Assembly: GCA_963989245.1 (NCBI GenBank)
Contig: OZ022342.1
Coordinates: 15,397,495 to 15,461,494 of the forward strand
DNA length: 64,000 nt
Direction of reading: 5' to 3'
Origin: Nansenia antarctica
Taxonomy: Eukaryota > Chordata > Actinopteri > Argentiniformes > Microstomatidae
Part shown: positions 15,001 through 23,789 of the stretch, piece by piece
How positions within the stretch are numbered: the first letter of the stretch is position 1
Layout of the letters: the number at the start of each line of letters is the position of its first letter
Made by a program: the position numbers and the translations under genes
The notes under the pieces: model-generated
The model's input: the letters and a program-made list of their open reading frames with translations, nothing else
Database searches by the model: none
Told to the model about the DNA's origin: nothing

Positions 15001-18000
15001 CAGTAAAATTCTTAGGCTTCGGTTCCTGACATTGCGTTGCAGCACAAGACGGGGCATTACACAAGTGTAACAGTAAAATTCTTAGGCTTCGGTTCCTGAC
15101 ATTGCATTGCAGCACAAGACGGGGATAGTTCAAGCATAATTCAAGATAAAAAAGATAGTATCAGTTGTACAGGGCATAGTAAAGTGGCAAAAATAATATC
15201 CATAATATAAGATAAGGTGGCAATAGAACAGGTAAGACAAGACAGTGGTGCCACTAGTGATAATAGAGAGTTCAGTAGTAATAGACACAGTTTAAAACAT
15301 CCTACAATAGCTCAACTCACTCACCGTCGCTGCCACTGACAAGTCAGTTATGAGGTACAGTATGGTATGTAGTCAGTTATGATGTACAGTATGGTATGTA
15401 GTCAGTTATGAGGTACAGTATGGTATGTAGTCAGTTATGAGGTACAGTATGGTATGTAGTCAGTTATGATGTACAGTATGGTATGTACAGTCAGTTATGA
15501 GGTACAGTATGGTATGTAGTCAGTTATGATGTACAGTATGGTATGTAGTCAGTTATGATGTACAGTATGGTATGTAGTCAGTTATGAGGTACAGTATGGT
15601 ATGTAGTCAGTTATGAGGTACAGTATGGTATGTAGTCAGTTATGAGGTACAGTATGGTATGTAGTCAGTTATGATGTACAGTATGGTATGTAGTCAGTTA
15701 TGAGGTACAGTATGGTATGTAGTCAGTTATGAGGTACAGTATGGTATGTACAGTCAGTTATGAGGTACAGTATGGTATGTAGTCAGTTATGATGTACAGT
15801 ATGGTATGTAGTCAGTTATGAGGTACATATGGACTTAGGATCGTATGCAGGCAACCAAGCTCACAGGCAATATTTCCTTTAGGAAATAATTCCGTAACCC
15901 TGCTTTTCGATGATTTGTGTTGCTGAGTGTAACGTATGCTTCTCCATGTGTGTCTCGCCGTAGGACTCGACACTGTTTGAGCTGCTGAGACAGATCCGCG
16001 AGGAGGGCCCAGTGGAGCAGGCGGAGCCCCCCGCCACCCTCAACCTGCCCCTCCAGCACAACCACACAGCAGCTGACCTGTGAGTCTCGTACACCGCTGT
16101 CACACCTCTTCTGATCTCTGTTATGGATGTCGTTGGAGAGACGGCTTAGTGGCTGTACGTACCTGGTGTGTGTCAGATTAGACTGTCGCCCTGACAACTC
16201 ACAGCTACGATAATGCCAGAGTAATGATTCCATTAAACTGCCCCATGAGTCAGTGAATCAGAGCACTTTCTCTGAGAAGCATCCTGGATGAGAAGGTTTA
16301 TTTGCATAGGAAAGTAGTGCGATGCAAAGTTTTCCCAAATGCAGGTGCTGTAGAAACACCCTTAATGGAAATAATATTGTGTCTTCAATTGTACGTGCCA
16401 TTGTTATTGAAGGACATGTTTGGTACTGCACAGTAATAATTCCCTTACAGTGGCAAATAAGGATTGTTAGTGTTTAACTGGAAGTGCCAAGTAGTTCTAT
16501 GCAAAGTCCATAGACTTGTCATCTGCCCTCAAATGGTGTGACTGTTACAGTGTAGAGGAAGTGAAGGAAAAGGGTGTGGGACCTTGTACAGCAAACTGTA
16601 TCATGACTCTACTCAGTACTCATTGTCTCTGACAGTCTGAAACTTCGTATGTAGCTGTATGTTACGTCAGCTGTGGAGCTCTGTGCCTCTTATCTGGATT
16701 AGACGTTATGTTGCTTTTGACATGTCTTTTTGAGAAATGTGCCCATACGCTGATATACTATCCTTCTATTCGATGAAGTAATAAACAAAACAGAGTAGTC
16801 AAGCAGTGTCCTTACTTTGGGGCTACAGATCAGTGTAGCCATGTTCCCTCCAGGTTTAGGAGGGCACACAGCTGTCAGAATAATGTCCAACTGATGTTTA
16901 GTTGTGTTATTTAAAGCTATTGAAGGCTTGATTCGTGTGATCACATGCATTCGAGTTCAGATTTAAAAGCCTTGTACCTTCAGCCCCTCAGTAACTTGTA
17001 GAGACAACACGCTGAGGTAGCTGCCAGTGTTGTGCTCAGCCCTGATGTAGTGATTGTGGAATGTTGATTGAGTGAAAGGGTGGGGGTTAAAGGGTTAATG
17101 GGCCACTGGCCAACTAGAACCGATTTTAGAAAGACCTCAAAGGTCAGGTTATGAATGAATGAATGGACTTTATTGTCATTGCTACAGTACAGGTACCAAA
17201 CAACGAAATTAAGGAGGGGTGGCTCCCCTGGTGTTAGGAAAGGGGAAAAAAAACACTTTTAGAAAAAAAAATCACAAGAAGGTAAGGAGCTGGTTTACAT
17301 ACATAAAGGCTATGTACACAATCCACTGTACTATACTGTACAGATAGTCAACTAGGGTTGTCATATTGCACAATAGTATTTTTTCACGTTATTTAAAGTG
17401 TCACAGTTTGCAGGCTTGAAATGTACATGTTTGTGCCTCAGCACTAAACCGTTTTTTAATTGTTTAGTTTTTTTAAATGTATGAACATTTTCACTTTATG
17501 TATAAGAAAATCTCAAACAGACAGAGCTTCCTTACAAACATAATAGTATAAAAAGAAAAAAGAAACACAAAGCAAAAGTGAGGTCGTGGGATGGTAAAAT
17601 TAAATCAATATAGAGTTTATCCAATCCAACATGCATTGTTACATGTTGGACAAAAATAGTCATGGGGCATCAGACATATTAGCTAGATATATACACCATT
17701 TTCCCCCAACGTTTTTCCCCCAGTTCTTTTTGGAGCCTTACATTGTGAGTCATTTGTTCTAGGGGTTATAAACCGTTTTTAACCTATCATTTGAACTTTA
17801 TACTCGGTGGCTGTGGCTCAGGAGATAGAGCCGACATCTAATGATCACGGGTTTGGCAGTTTCGATTCGCGGCTGGCCACGGTGTCGGTGTCCTTGGGCA
17901 AGACACTGAACCCCAAAATTGCTCCCAATGAGCGGGCCGGCGCCTTGCATGGTAGCTTGCCGCCATTGGTGAATGAATGTGTGTGTGTGAATGGGTGAAT

Positions 18001-21000
18001 GAGAGGCCATTGTAAAGCGCTTTGGAATAAGGCGGTATATAAGTGCAGTCCATTTGAACTTCTAATGTTGTGACTGATGCACATGAATCTGACGCTCTTC
18101 CTTATGTCTCTCTCTCTGACAGATACCTCTCCTCTTATGTCTCTCTCTCTGACAGATACCTCTCCTCTTATGTCTCTCTCTCTGACAGATACCTCTCCCC
18201 TGTGCGCCCCAGCCACCGTGCCTTGCTGCCTCCTGACTCTCCAGCCACGCTCGTCTCTCAGGCTCCCTACCAGGCTCCCTACCAGCCTCCCCATCTGAAC
18301 CCCAAACACCCCAAGTCCAACTCTCTCAGCCTTTTCTACAAAAAACGTACGACTCCTGCAGATGGTAGTGATGCTGGTCCCACAGTAGCTGCTGTGTGTG
18401 TTGTGTGTTTAATGGTTTTACGTACTGTGTCCCTTCTGTAGTTTACCGCCTGGCCTATATGCGGCTGAAGATGCTGTGCTCACACCTGCTGACCTCACAC
18501 CCTGAACTGGAGCCAATCATGTGGACACTGTTTCAGCATACACTGCAGCATGAGTACGAGCTGATGAGAGACCGCCATCTGGACCAGGTACCACGCAATG
18601 TACACACACACACACGTACATGATGCACGTTTTAGGTGCATTCTAAGCACATTTAAACCAGTCATAATGTATTTGAACCGTGATGTGTCACCTCATATTC
18701 AGGAGACTTTGGGCTACCAGAATAAATGCCATAAATACCCCACTGAGAGTTTAAAAGTATCCACTCTTGCTATTGTATCAATGAAAGCTATTCCAAACGG
18801 TCAAAATACATGCAAAGATGCAAAGGCATTACATGTAAAAGTCATGGAAATTAGGGTTTGACGGATTAGGGGTTTGGAGTGGTTGATGCTTAATGAAGGT
18901 CTTTGAAACATCAAGAAAGCTAAATTGTTAGATTAGAATTTAATCATTATATTTGTCATTCATGTATAATGCTACTGTTCCCTACTACCTCCCATTCACT
19001 TGTATTGTTGTTCAAGTTCACTTTCCTCTCCCAAAGTCCATGAGAATAGTAGATTGGCATGGACCATAGGTATGGTTAGCTTAGTCTTCTTTCAGAATCT
19101 TTAAACTTAAAGTTTTCTAGCCTCCGTTTTTTTCTGCATTCACCACCATTCACTGTTTGTTATCATGGCTCCCTAACGGTACTGAACTTCATTGTCGTTG
19201 ATGAATCCCTCCCTCACATTCATTTATTTTCTTAATAGCTGATGATGTCAGCCATGTATGCCATATGTAAGGTGAAGAATGTGGATCTGCGGTTCAAAAC
19301 CATCGTCTCTGCCTACAAGAACATGCCCAACACCAACCAGGAAGTGAGTACACAGGAATACTACTACCGTCTCCTGAAATTGTGTGGGACTGAACTTATT
19401 CTATATGGGATTAGTGTCTACGTGCATAACACCTTTTTCCATTTTACCCCTGCCCCCCCCCCTCTCTCTCTCTCTCTCTCTCCCCCCCTCCCTCTCCCTG
19501 TCTTGCAGACGTTTAAGCATGTATTGATCCGGGAGGGGCAGTATGACTCCATCATTGTCTTCTATAACCTGGTGTTTATGCAGAGGCTGAAGACTAACAT
19601 CCTCCAGTATGCCTCTCCCAGGGTGAGACAGCGCTGCCATGAGGCACACTGAAGTACCTCAGGATCCTGCTCTCTCACATACACACAACACTGAAGTACC
19701 TCAGGATCCTGCTCTCTCACATACACACAACACTGATCATGTCTCTCTATTCTAGGAATATAGAATCAACTGATCAGCAAGACTGGGATTTCTCTTAGTC
19801 TCATTAATGGGAACCTATTAAGATAACGCATGAAAAGTGTTTTGTGTAATCACACCACCTAATTGAGCGAGTATGATCATGATATTGTACTAACTCAGTC
19901 ATTCCTCTGTCTCTCTCCCAGCCCCCTACACTATCCCCAATCCCACATATACCCCGCAGCCCCTACAAATTCCCCAACTCCCCCCTACGTGTGCCTGGCA
20001 GCAACAATGTCTACATATCCCCCCTGAAGAGCCCACGCATGTCCCCTGGGGTTATGACCCCACGCACCAGGTCAGTACTCATCCATGGAACAGAGACTGA
20101 CTCGCTCCAGCAAACGCTGTGTTCGTTTGCCTGTGGGACGTACAGATATGGAGAGTGCAGCTCCGTCTCTGGCCTGTTTATCTCCAAACATGGCCAGGTA
20201 GAATTTAAAGATGTGTTTGTTCAGCCATTTTGAGATGACCATGGCGTTTGTATACATTTAACATCACATTTTAGCCATTTGGCAGACGATTTTATCTAAA
20301 GTGACTTACTGTACTTGTACTGTACAAAGTACTTGTTTAAAGTAAGCAGGGTTCAATTAGGAAATTATATGTTATATTATGATGTCTTGTTCATTTAGAC
20401 AGTACATTTTATATTTTAAAGTCCTCCCCTTCCCATGTCTTGTTTTCCACAGAATCCTGGTATCAATCGGGGAATCATTTGGGGTATGTGTCACTTTTTC
20501 ATTCACACAGTAGTAAATGTTCTTGCCTAAAACATATAAAGAATATGTTCTGTCCTATCCATGGCTAGTTCACTAGAACTGTGTTCTTTTTGTCATATTC
20601 CTTCTGCAGACGTCTGACAAGTTTCAGAAGATCAATCAGATGGTCAACAGCAGTGATTGGTCCCTGAAGAGGAGTTTGGATGTAAGCTCCGCCCCCAAGC
20701 CCCTGAAGAGGCTACGCTTTGATGTAGATGGGCAGGACGAAGCAGACGGAAGGTAAACAATGGACCGGTGCCACATGAACATTCATCTTAATTGAAGCTA
20801 GTCCAGAAATAAAAGACTGTCCTCAATTGATTTTGTCACTGCTGCTGAAAATGATATCTGTTGGTAGTCCTGTTTTCTCAGGCAGGGTCTGAAAGTGCTT
20901 AATATACTAGTATTATTGTCATATTAATGTAGCCATGTAGTTCTACATGCTGTGTTATATTTAGCTAGTGATTTCAGATCCTAGTGGTTAGTATAGGGTC

Positions 21001-21554
21001 CTCTGCTGAAGCTCATCTCTTCTCCTGCTCTTTTATCAACAGCAAACCTGGTGGAGAATCTACATTGATACAGAAACTGGCAGAGATGAGTAAGTAAAAG
21101 ATGGTTTCTGGATATACCTAACTGGGGGTGGTAGGGAGCCTTGGGATTAGAGAAGTGGACAGGTATTTGGAAGGTGACTGGTACATATTGCGGGCCGGGG
21201 GATTAAAAAATGGGGAATAAACTGGCAACTGAAAGGTTGCTGGTGTCAACTGTTAGTTACAATCTTGTATCATTGTGCCCTTGTGTAGGGCACTTTACCC
21301 CAGCTTTACACCATTTATCCCTATGCTTCTCTCACAATAAAGTTGTTCTGACTTTATAATGTCAAGTGCTCTAATCTACAGTTTTTTTTTGTCTGTCTGA
21401 CACTTTGCTCTTGTGTGTGGATATGAAATGTATTCATATCCAGGTGAATGACATTAAGATGGTTTGTCTTTGTTCATATCTAGGTTCCACTCGGACGCGC
21501 ATGCAAGAACAGAAGATGAAGGAGGATGCAGAGCTTGAGAAAGAGAAACCTTGA
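14..21554 (+). CDS. rb1: Retinoblastoma-associated protein RB1, exons 11-27 (5' part outside window)
   Basis: Pocket-protein tumour suppressor that binds E2F/DP and LXCXE proteins in the nucleus and is switched off by CDK phosphorylation. Coding exons seen: 14-91, 1199-1286, 1622-1738, 1833-1889, 1974-2005, 2379-2455, 2662-2894, 15964-16079, 18189-18346, 18442-18587, 19239-19343, 19509-19622, 19922-20070, 20453-20483, 20610-20752, 21043-21089, 21484-21554 (TGA). All have AG/GT borders and phases join without a break (586 codons plus stop). Several lengths equal my recollection of the human exons (78, 57, 32, 77, 146, 105, 114, 31, 143). Pocket A includes RLYYRVMESMLKSEE and FDFYKVIESFIKAE. 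Pocket B keeps the LXCXE-groove residues (Tyr and Lys of MYAICKVKN, Tyr-Asn of IIVFYN). The C-terminus keeps YISPLKSP and the KPLKRLRFD cyclin-docking/NLS region. Oddities: a Gly/His-rich insert in exon 17, tandem acceptors before exon 19, and missing CDK sites (see findings). The first base at 14 completes a codon begun upstream. Confidence 0.97.
193..415. repeat. Short interspersed repeat with the tttagcagatgcctttgtcc signature, RB1 intron
   Basis: Begins with a TTTAGCAGATGCCTTT block followed by CCAAAGCGACT and ends in a (TTA)n/TTTACAGTAG region. A close relative is at 29288-29462, and shorter relatives are at 20255-20345 and 50435-50625. I recognise the motif as common in fish SINE-like repeats but cannot name the family. 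The rest of this intron (92-1198) shows nothing else I can support. Confidence 0.5.
3037..3042 (-). terminator. Candidate poly(A) signal of the nested P2Y-like receptor
   Basis: The minus strand reads AATAAA about 280 nt past the receptor stop codon. This fits a short 3' UTR of an independent transcription unit ending inside the RB1 intron. Confidence 0.45.
3325..4320 (-). CDS. Intronless class A GPCR, P2Y/lysophospholipid-receptor family, nested in RB1 intron 17
   Basis: A 331-residue seven-transmembrane receptor of the plasma membrane, read from one exon antisense to RB1. Approximate helices: TM1 31-55 (Asn46 of SNGMAL), TM2 66-86 (Asp74), TM3 112-135 followed by DRY at 136-138, TM4 160-178, TM5 200-222, TM6 250-272 (CFVPYH), TM7 290-312 (NPLIY at 307-311). 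Cys112 and Cys187 can form the TM3-ECL2 disulphide, and Asn5 and Asn19 are in N-glycosylation sequons. The LPLRIYYY block of TM2 is closest, from memory, to P2RY10/GPR174-type receptors; the TM7 region also resembles other P2Y members. The ligand is unknown, possibly a lysophospholipid by family. The C-tail is short (about 20 residues) without a palmitoylatable cysteine. The gene is much more GC-rich than the flanking intron. An AATAAA signal on this strand lies at 3037-3042. The symbol is left blank because the subfamily cannot be fixed by eye. Confidence 0.9.
   Translation of the reverse strand: MEMRNQTDVLAHPFSPLPNCTVDTSYRFTFYQVSYSVIFLLGLASNGMALHRLWLSPRTLTSTAVYMANMSAADLFFVVSLPLRIYYYNRKGHAHLSDPGALTSWTPGGVFCQLTFTLKYISLYGGLFFLVCIAVDRYIAVVHPLVSAPRRMCAARLVSAGIWCLVLGLSVALPLLRLAAARRDLPCLLDPSSRRQRSFILMALGLVQGAFLLPTLLLLFSYCSVLRVLRQPRRRPQRSQRHGRRHTLAVIYRVVAVFMLCFVPYHLNLLGYTLTHVGLLPSCGLARVTKALHPVVLSLASANCCLNPLIYYFSSSLVHREPVSSGVSGSQ
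5662..5700. repeat. (TG)n microsatellite
   Basis: Interrupted dinucleotide run of roughly 19 TG units in RB1 intron 17, between the two nested receptor genes. Apart from this, 4321-5871 shows no gene or other repeat I can support. Confidence 0.85.
5872..6558. mobile_element. Non-autonomous DNA transposon (MITE-like), RB1 intron 17
   Basis: The ends form short terminal inverted repeats: ggctgcatttacac at 5872-5885 and gtgtaaacgcagcc at 6545-6558 (13 of 14 match). Further inverted similarity lies inside the ends (the 'tttacacctac' and 'gttacacctac' blocks). No coding region is visible and the flanks show no clear target-site duplication. Its length and lack of coding fit a deleted derivative of a cut-and-paste element, possibly hAT-type. 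Confidence 0.6.
6645..6848 (+). repeat. tRNA-derived SINE-like repeat, copy 1
   Basis: Shares its head (cggctgtgactcaggag, tRNA A-box-like) and tail (gtaaagcgctttggaataag, then gtgcagtccat) with copies at 17806-18054 and, inverted, 29645-29866. This copy lacks part of the middle present in the 17.8-kb copy. It is a pol III-type retroposon fossil, not a tRNA gene. Confidence 0.65.
8046..8790. mobile_element. Inverted-repeat DNA element with internal duplication, RB1 intron 17
   Basis: Ends attcatagctttca (8046) and tgaaagctatgaat (to 8790) are inverted repeats; a second inverted block (cctgacgggcaaaa) lies further inside. Within it, 8185-8309 and 8571-8695 are near-identical direct copies. 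Short open stretches on the plus strand may be remnants of a transposon-encoded protein, but none is intact and I do not recognise the family. No gene or other repeat is apparent in 6849-8045 or 8791-10377. Confidence 0.55.
10378..10383 (-). terminator. Candidate poly(A) signal of lpar6
   Basis: AATAAA on the minus strand, about 250 nt downstream of the lpar6 stop codon. No other AATAAA was noted between it and the gene. Confidence 0.4.
10636..11685 (-). CDS. lpar6: Lysophosphatidic acid receptor 6 (P2Y5), nested in RB1 intron 17
   Basis: Plasma-membrane class A GPCR for lysophosphatidic acid; the mammalian protein couples mainly to G12/13 and acts in hair-follicle biology. Read as one exon antisense to RB1, in the intron where LPAR6 also lies in mammals and birds. 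The chosen ATG gives 349 residues (human about 344) and an N-terminus that aligns with the human one up to the conserved FKYxLY block. Two in-frame ATGs upstream (11724 and 11781) would add 13 or 32 residues. Near-identical blocks include [48 protein letters not shown], the TM6 stretch [10 protein letters not shown] and [10 protein letters not shown]. It has the DRF variant of DRY, and DPVIYYF as the NPxxY equivalent. Sequons are visible in the N-terminus. A minus-strand AATAAA lies at 10378-10383. Confidence 0.94.
   Translation of the reverse strand: [349 protein letters not shown]
12889..12963. repeat. AT-rich simple repeats flanking duplicated gttgctctcagga
   Basis: Two short (AT)n runs (about 12889-12899 and 12948-12962) bracket two copies of a gttgctctcagga block; a third copy of that block sits near 13991. 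No gene is apparent between 11686 and 14080. Confidence 0.5.
14081..14575 (-). mobile_element. 5'-truncated LINE, 3' end (copy A)
   Basis: Read on the minus strand it ends in an (ATTC)n microsatellite after a CAATGACAATAAAGACC tail, typical of L2/CR1-like fish LINEs. Its body matches the plus-strand copy at 22815-23480, which retains the C-terminal end of the reverse-transcriptase ORF. Broken and non-coding here. Confidence 0.75.
14990..15126. repeat. Tandem duplication, two 68-bp units
   Basis: Two adjacent, almost identical copies of a block running from acacaagtgtaacagtaaaa to gcagcacaagacggg. They differ by one base (ttgcgttgc versus ttgcattgc), so the duplication is recent. Confidence 0.85.
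15342..15827. repeat. 29-bp minisatellite, 17 copies, RB1 intron 17
   Basis: Unit agtcagttatgaggtacag followed by tatggtatgt, period 29. Copies differ mainly at one G/T position (gaggt versus gatgt), in the order G T G G T G T T G G G T G G G T G. Two copies (after units 5 and 14) carry an extra 3 bases. It ends 136 bp before exon 18. Units are direct and contiguous without unique spacers, so this is not a CRISPR array. Confidence 0.93.
17151..17455 (-). mobile_element. 5'-truncated LINE, 3' end (copy B)
   Basis: Same family and orientation as 14081-14575: (ATTC)n, then the CAATGACAATAAAGTCC tail and the ctcctt/accaggggagcc body on the minus strand. It is shorter and stops within the UTR-like part. 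The remaining part of RB1 intron 18 (16080-17150 and 17456-17805) shows nothing I can support. Confidence 0.7.
17806..18054 (+). repeat. tRNA-derived SINE-like repeat, copy 2 (most complete)
   Basis: The head ggtggctgtggctcaggaga has A-box character and ttcgattcgcggc is B-box-like. A conserved middle (ccttgggcaagacactgaac) and the tail (gtaaagcgctttggaataag, gcggtatataagtgcagtcc) follow. It sits about 50 bp upstream of the tandem acceptor array of RB1 exon 19. Confidence 0.7.
18102..18200 (+). repeat. Triplicated 33-bp splice-acceptor cassette at RB1 exon 19
   Basis: Three near-identical 33-bp units start at 18102, 18135 and 18168. Each holds a pyrimidine tract, a gacag acceptor and the exon start atacctctcc. 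Acceptors end at 18122, 18155 and 18188. The unit length is 11 codons and no stop occurs in the RB1 frame, so the outer acceptors would add 11 or 22 residues (repeat YLSSYVSLSDR) before the conserved YLSPVR. The innermost acceptor gives the vertebrate-like junction. Confidence 0.95.
19647..19732. repeat. Tandem duplication, 43-bp unit, in RB1 intron 22
   Basis: Two direct copies of cactgaagtacctcaggatc plus ctgctctctcacatacacacaa, 25 bp after the exon 22 donor. The neighbouring introns 18588-19238, 20071-20452 and 21090-21483 show no gene; 20255-20345 holds a short copy of the 'tttagcag' repeat. Confidence 0.85.
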
Positions 21555-22814
21555 ATTCTACTGAAGGATTGAATTCTTGTCTAGCACTGTTTCAGCGTTC
21601 ACATGCCAGAAACTATCCTCCCTTCCTTCCAAAAATGGAATAACAATTTCACTGTACATTTGGTTTTTAGTTTAGTTCACCCTGTTTTTTTTTATATTTA
21701 AACAATGCTCTTTGAGGAGTAATTTATGAATACAGAGATGTTTTTCTCTGTTTAGTGTGGATGCCTTAAGGAGTCCTTTTAATATTTTGCTTGATATTGA
21801 AATTATTATAGAAGATTGAGTGAGTATTACAGTACCATGTTTTAAGAGGGACACTAGTTTAAGATTGTTTTATAAAAAAATATTGTTTTGACTTTGATCT
21901 ATGTTTCTTGAATAGTCTGTGTGGCTGATGCAACATGAGGACACATTATCTGTACTCTCTTGTCTTGCAGTTGAGACAATCTGACTTGAAATAACTCCAT
22001 AATAATTCAGAATTAGTATGTGTTTGACAGGGAACATCCAACATGTTTTTGAAATTATGTAACTATACAACCTGAAACTCGGTTAGCCTCTGGAAGTAGA
22101 AAAGATGTTAAATAGTTTCACATTAATGTACATAACAATACCATTACATAAACTTGTGTTCATATCTCCTCTCCATATTGACTCTTGATTGGCAACGTTG
22201 ACATTTTAGGTTTTATCAAATCCACATTCTGCAGTTCAAAGGGACTCTCAGGAGCACTTTATTTACAGTACAATTACCAGGTAGTTATCCAAACTTAACA
22301 TGGTGATTATTGGTACTTTAAAAAATTACTTCAATATTGGCCAGTGAAGTGCCTGTGCCTGGGAAAGTTTGCTATATATGACAGGGTCTAGTTAAAATGT
22401 CCTCAAGTAGAGCATGGTCAGTTTTCCAGATTATGAAAGTGCATATCGTAAGCACAAAGTAACCAAACACACAAAACAGCTGCTAATAGCTAGTGGCTGA
22501 AAAGGAACATCACTATGAACTTTTAACTGCATGTTTAGCACATCACAACATGCTGATAGAACATCAACATGCTAAAGACACATAACTACACATAATTAGA
22601 TGCTCACACAGTCCTTACTTTTGAACACGTCCTAAAACGTGAGTTTGTTTACAAGCTATGTATCACCCAGTAGCCTATGACAGATGAGACAGTGAATCCA
22701 ATTCACAAATTATTAGTGAAGTATTTAGTGATGCTAAAGCTGTTTTTGTTATATCGAATGGGCTCTTCAACACTTTCGTAATAAGCAAAATATACAAATA
22801 TAAACATTTTTGCT
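21555..22814 (+). other. RB1 3' UTR and downstream flank
   Basis: AT-rich sequence after the RB1 stop, without a supportable ORF on either strand. I saw no canonical AATAAA before the LINE at 22815; the first one (23449-23454) belongs to the LINE tail. The 3' UTR end therefore cannot be placed. Confidence 0.5.
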
Positions 22815-23480
22815 CATTTGCGTAACGGCATCGGCAACTGGTTCTCCAGCTGCACAACCGCGGAGAGAAATGCGCTACAGAGAGTCGTGAGAACAGCCCA
22901 GAAGATCACCGGCGCCCCCCTCCCCTCTCTGGAAGAGCTGTACAACACACGCTGTCTCAGGAAGGCCTCCAAGATCTCCAGAGACCCATCCCACCCTGGG
23001 TACGAACACTTTGCCCGGCTGCCCTCGAAAAGGCGGTACAGGACCATGGCCGCAAGGACAAACAGACTGAAGCACAGCTTCTACCCCAGGGCCATCCAGG
23101 CCCTGAACACAGCAAAGACCTAGGTTCTGGGCCCTGGACAGTCTGGACGGATTGATGGCAGCTGCTGGACTGAAAAAATCAGGTGTAGTGCTGAGGCACA
23201 AATATGTAAATTTCAAGCCTGCAAACTTCGACACTTTAAATGAATGTGCAATAACACTATGTGCAATATGACAACCCTAGTCGTCTATCTGTACAGTATA
23301 GTATAGTGGATAGTGTACATAGCCTTTATTTATGTAAACCAGCTCCTTCCCTTCTTGTGTTTTTTCTTTAGTTTTTTTTTCTTTCTTAGCACCAGGGGAG
23401 CCCCCCCTCCTAAATTTCGTTGTTTGGTACCTGTACTATAGCAATGACAATAAAGACCATTCATTCATTCATTCATTCAT
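22815..23480 (+). mobile_element. 5'-truncated L2/CR1-like LINE with C-terminal reverse-transcriptase ORF remnant
   Basis: 22818-23123 encodes about 100 residues typical of the extreme C-terminus of fish LINE ORF2 (ERNALQRVVRTAQKITG, then DPSHPGYEHFARLPSKRRYR and RTNRLKHSFYPRAI) and ends in a stop. The 3' UTR follows with CAATAAAGACC and an (ATTC)n tail at 23457-23480. The open ending suggests a relatively young copy. The same family is at 14081 and 17151 in the opposite orientation. Confidence 0.85.
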
Positions 23481-23789
23481 TATTAGTACACATTATGAAT
23501 GAACTTCATGGAAAATAACAGAACATGTTATTCTTGACAAGTGTCCATTACTGGTACTCTATATTCTCACCTTTAAAGACTGCTACAATATATGCTTGCA
23601 TGATAAAGCTAAATGCGTTTCACTGCCACGCTGGAAAGAAAAGCATGCAATATTGATGCCTACTGAGTACTCCACCAGAGGACTCCACTTTTTCTAGCCA
23701 ACTGTCTTGTATAATCCACTTTCCTCAAGTACTTTCAAACCATTCTTACAATGGCTCGGCTCGGGAGGGCATGATTGAACCAATACACA

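Noticed and set aside
15342..15827. CRISPR-like array
   Set aside because: Direct contiguous units without unique spacers in an intron of an animal gene; it is a minisatellite.
17806..18054. tRNA gene candidates (also 36215-36395, 50435-50625)
   Set aside because: A- and B-box similarity is present but no cloverleaf can be drawn and the sequences continue into conserved SINE tails with other copies in the window.
22818..23123. 101-codon ORF as a host gene
   Set aside because: It is the C-terminus of a LINE reverse-transcriptase ORF followed by that element's own tail.
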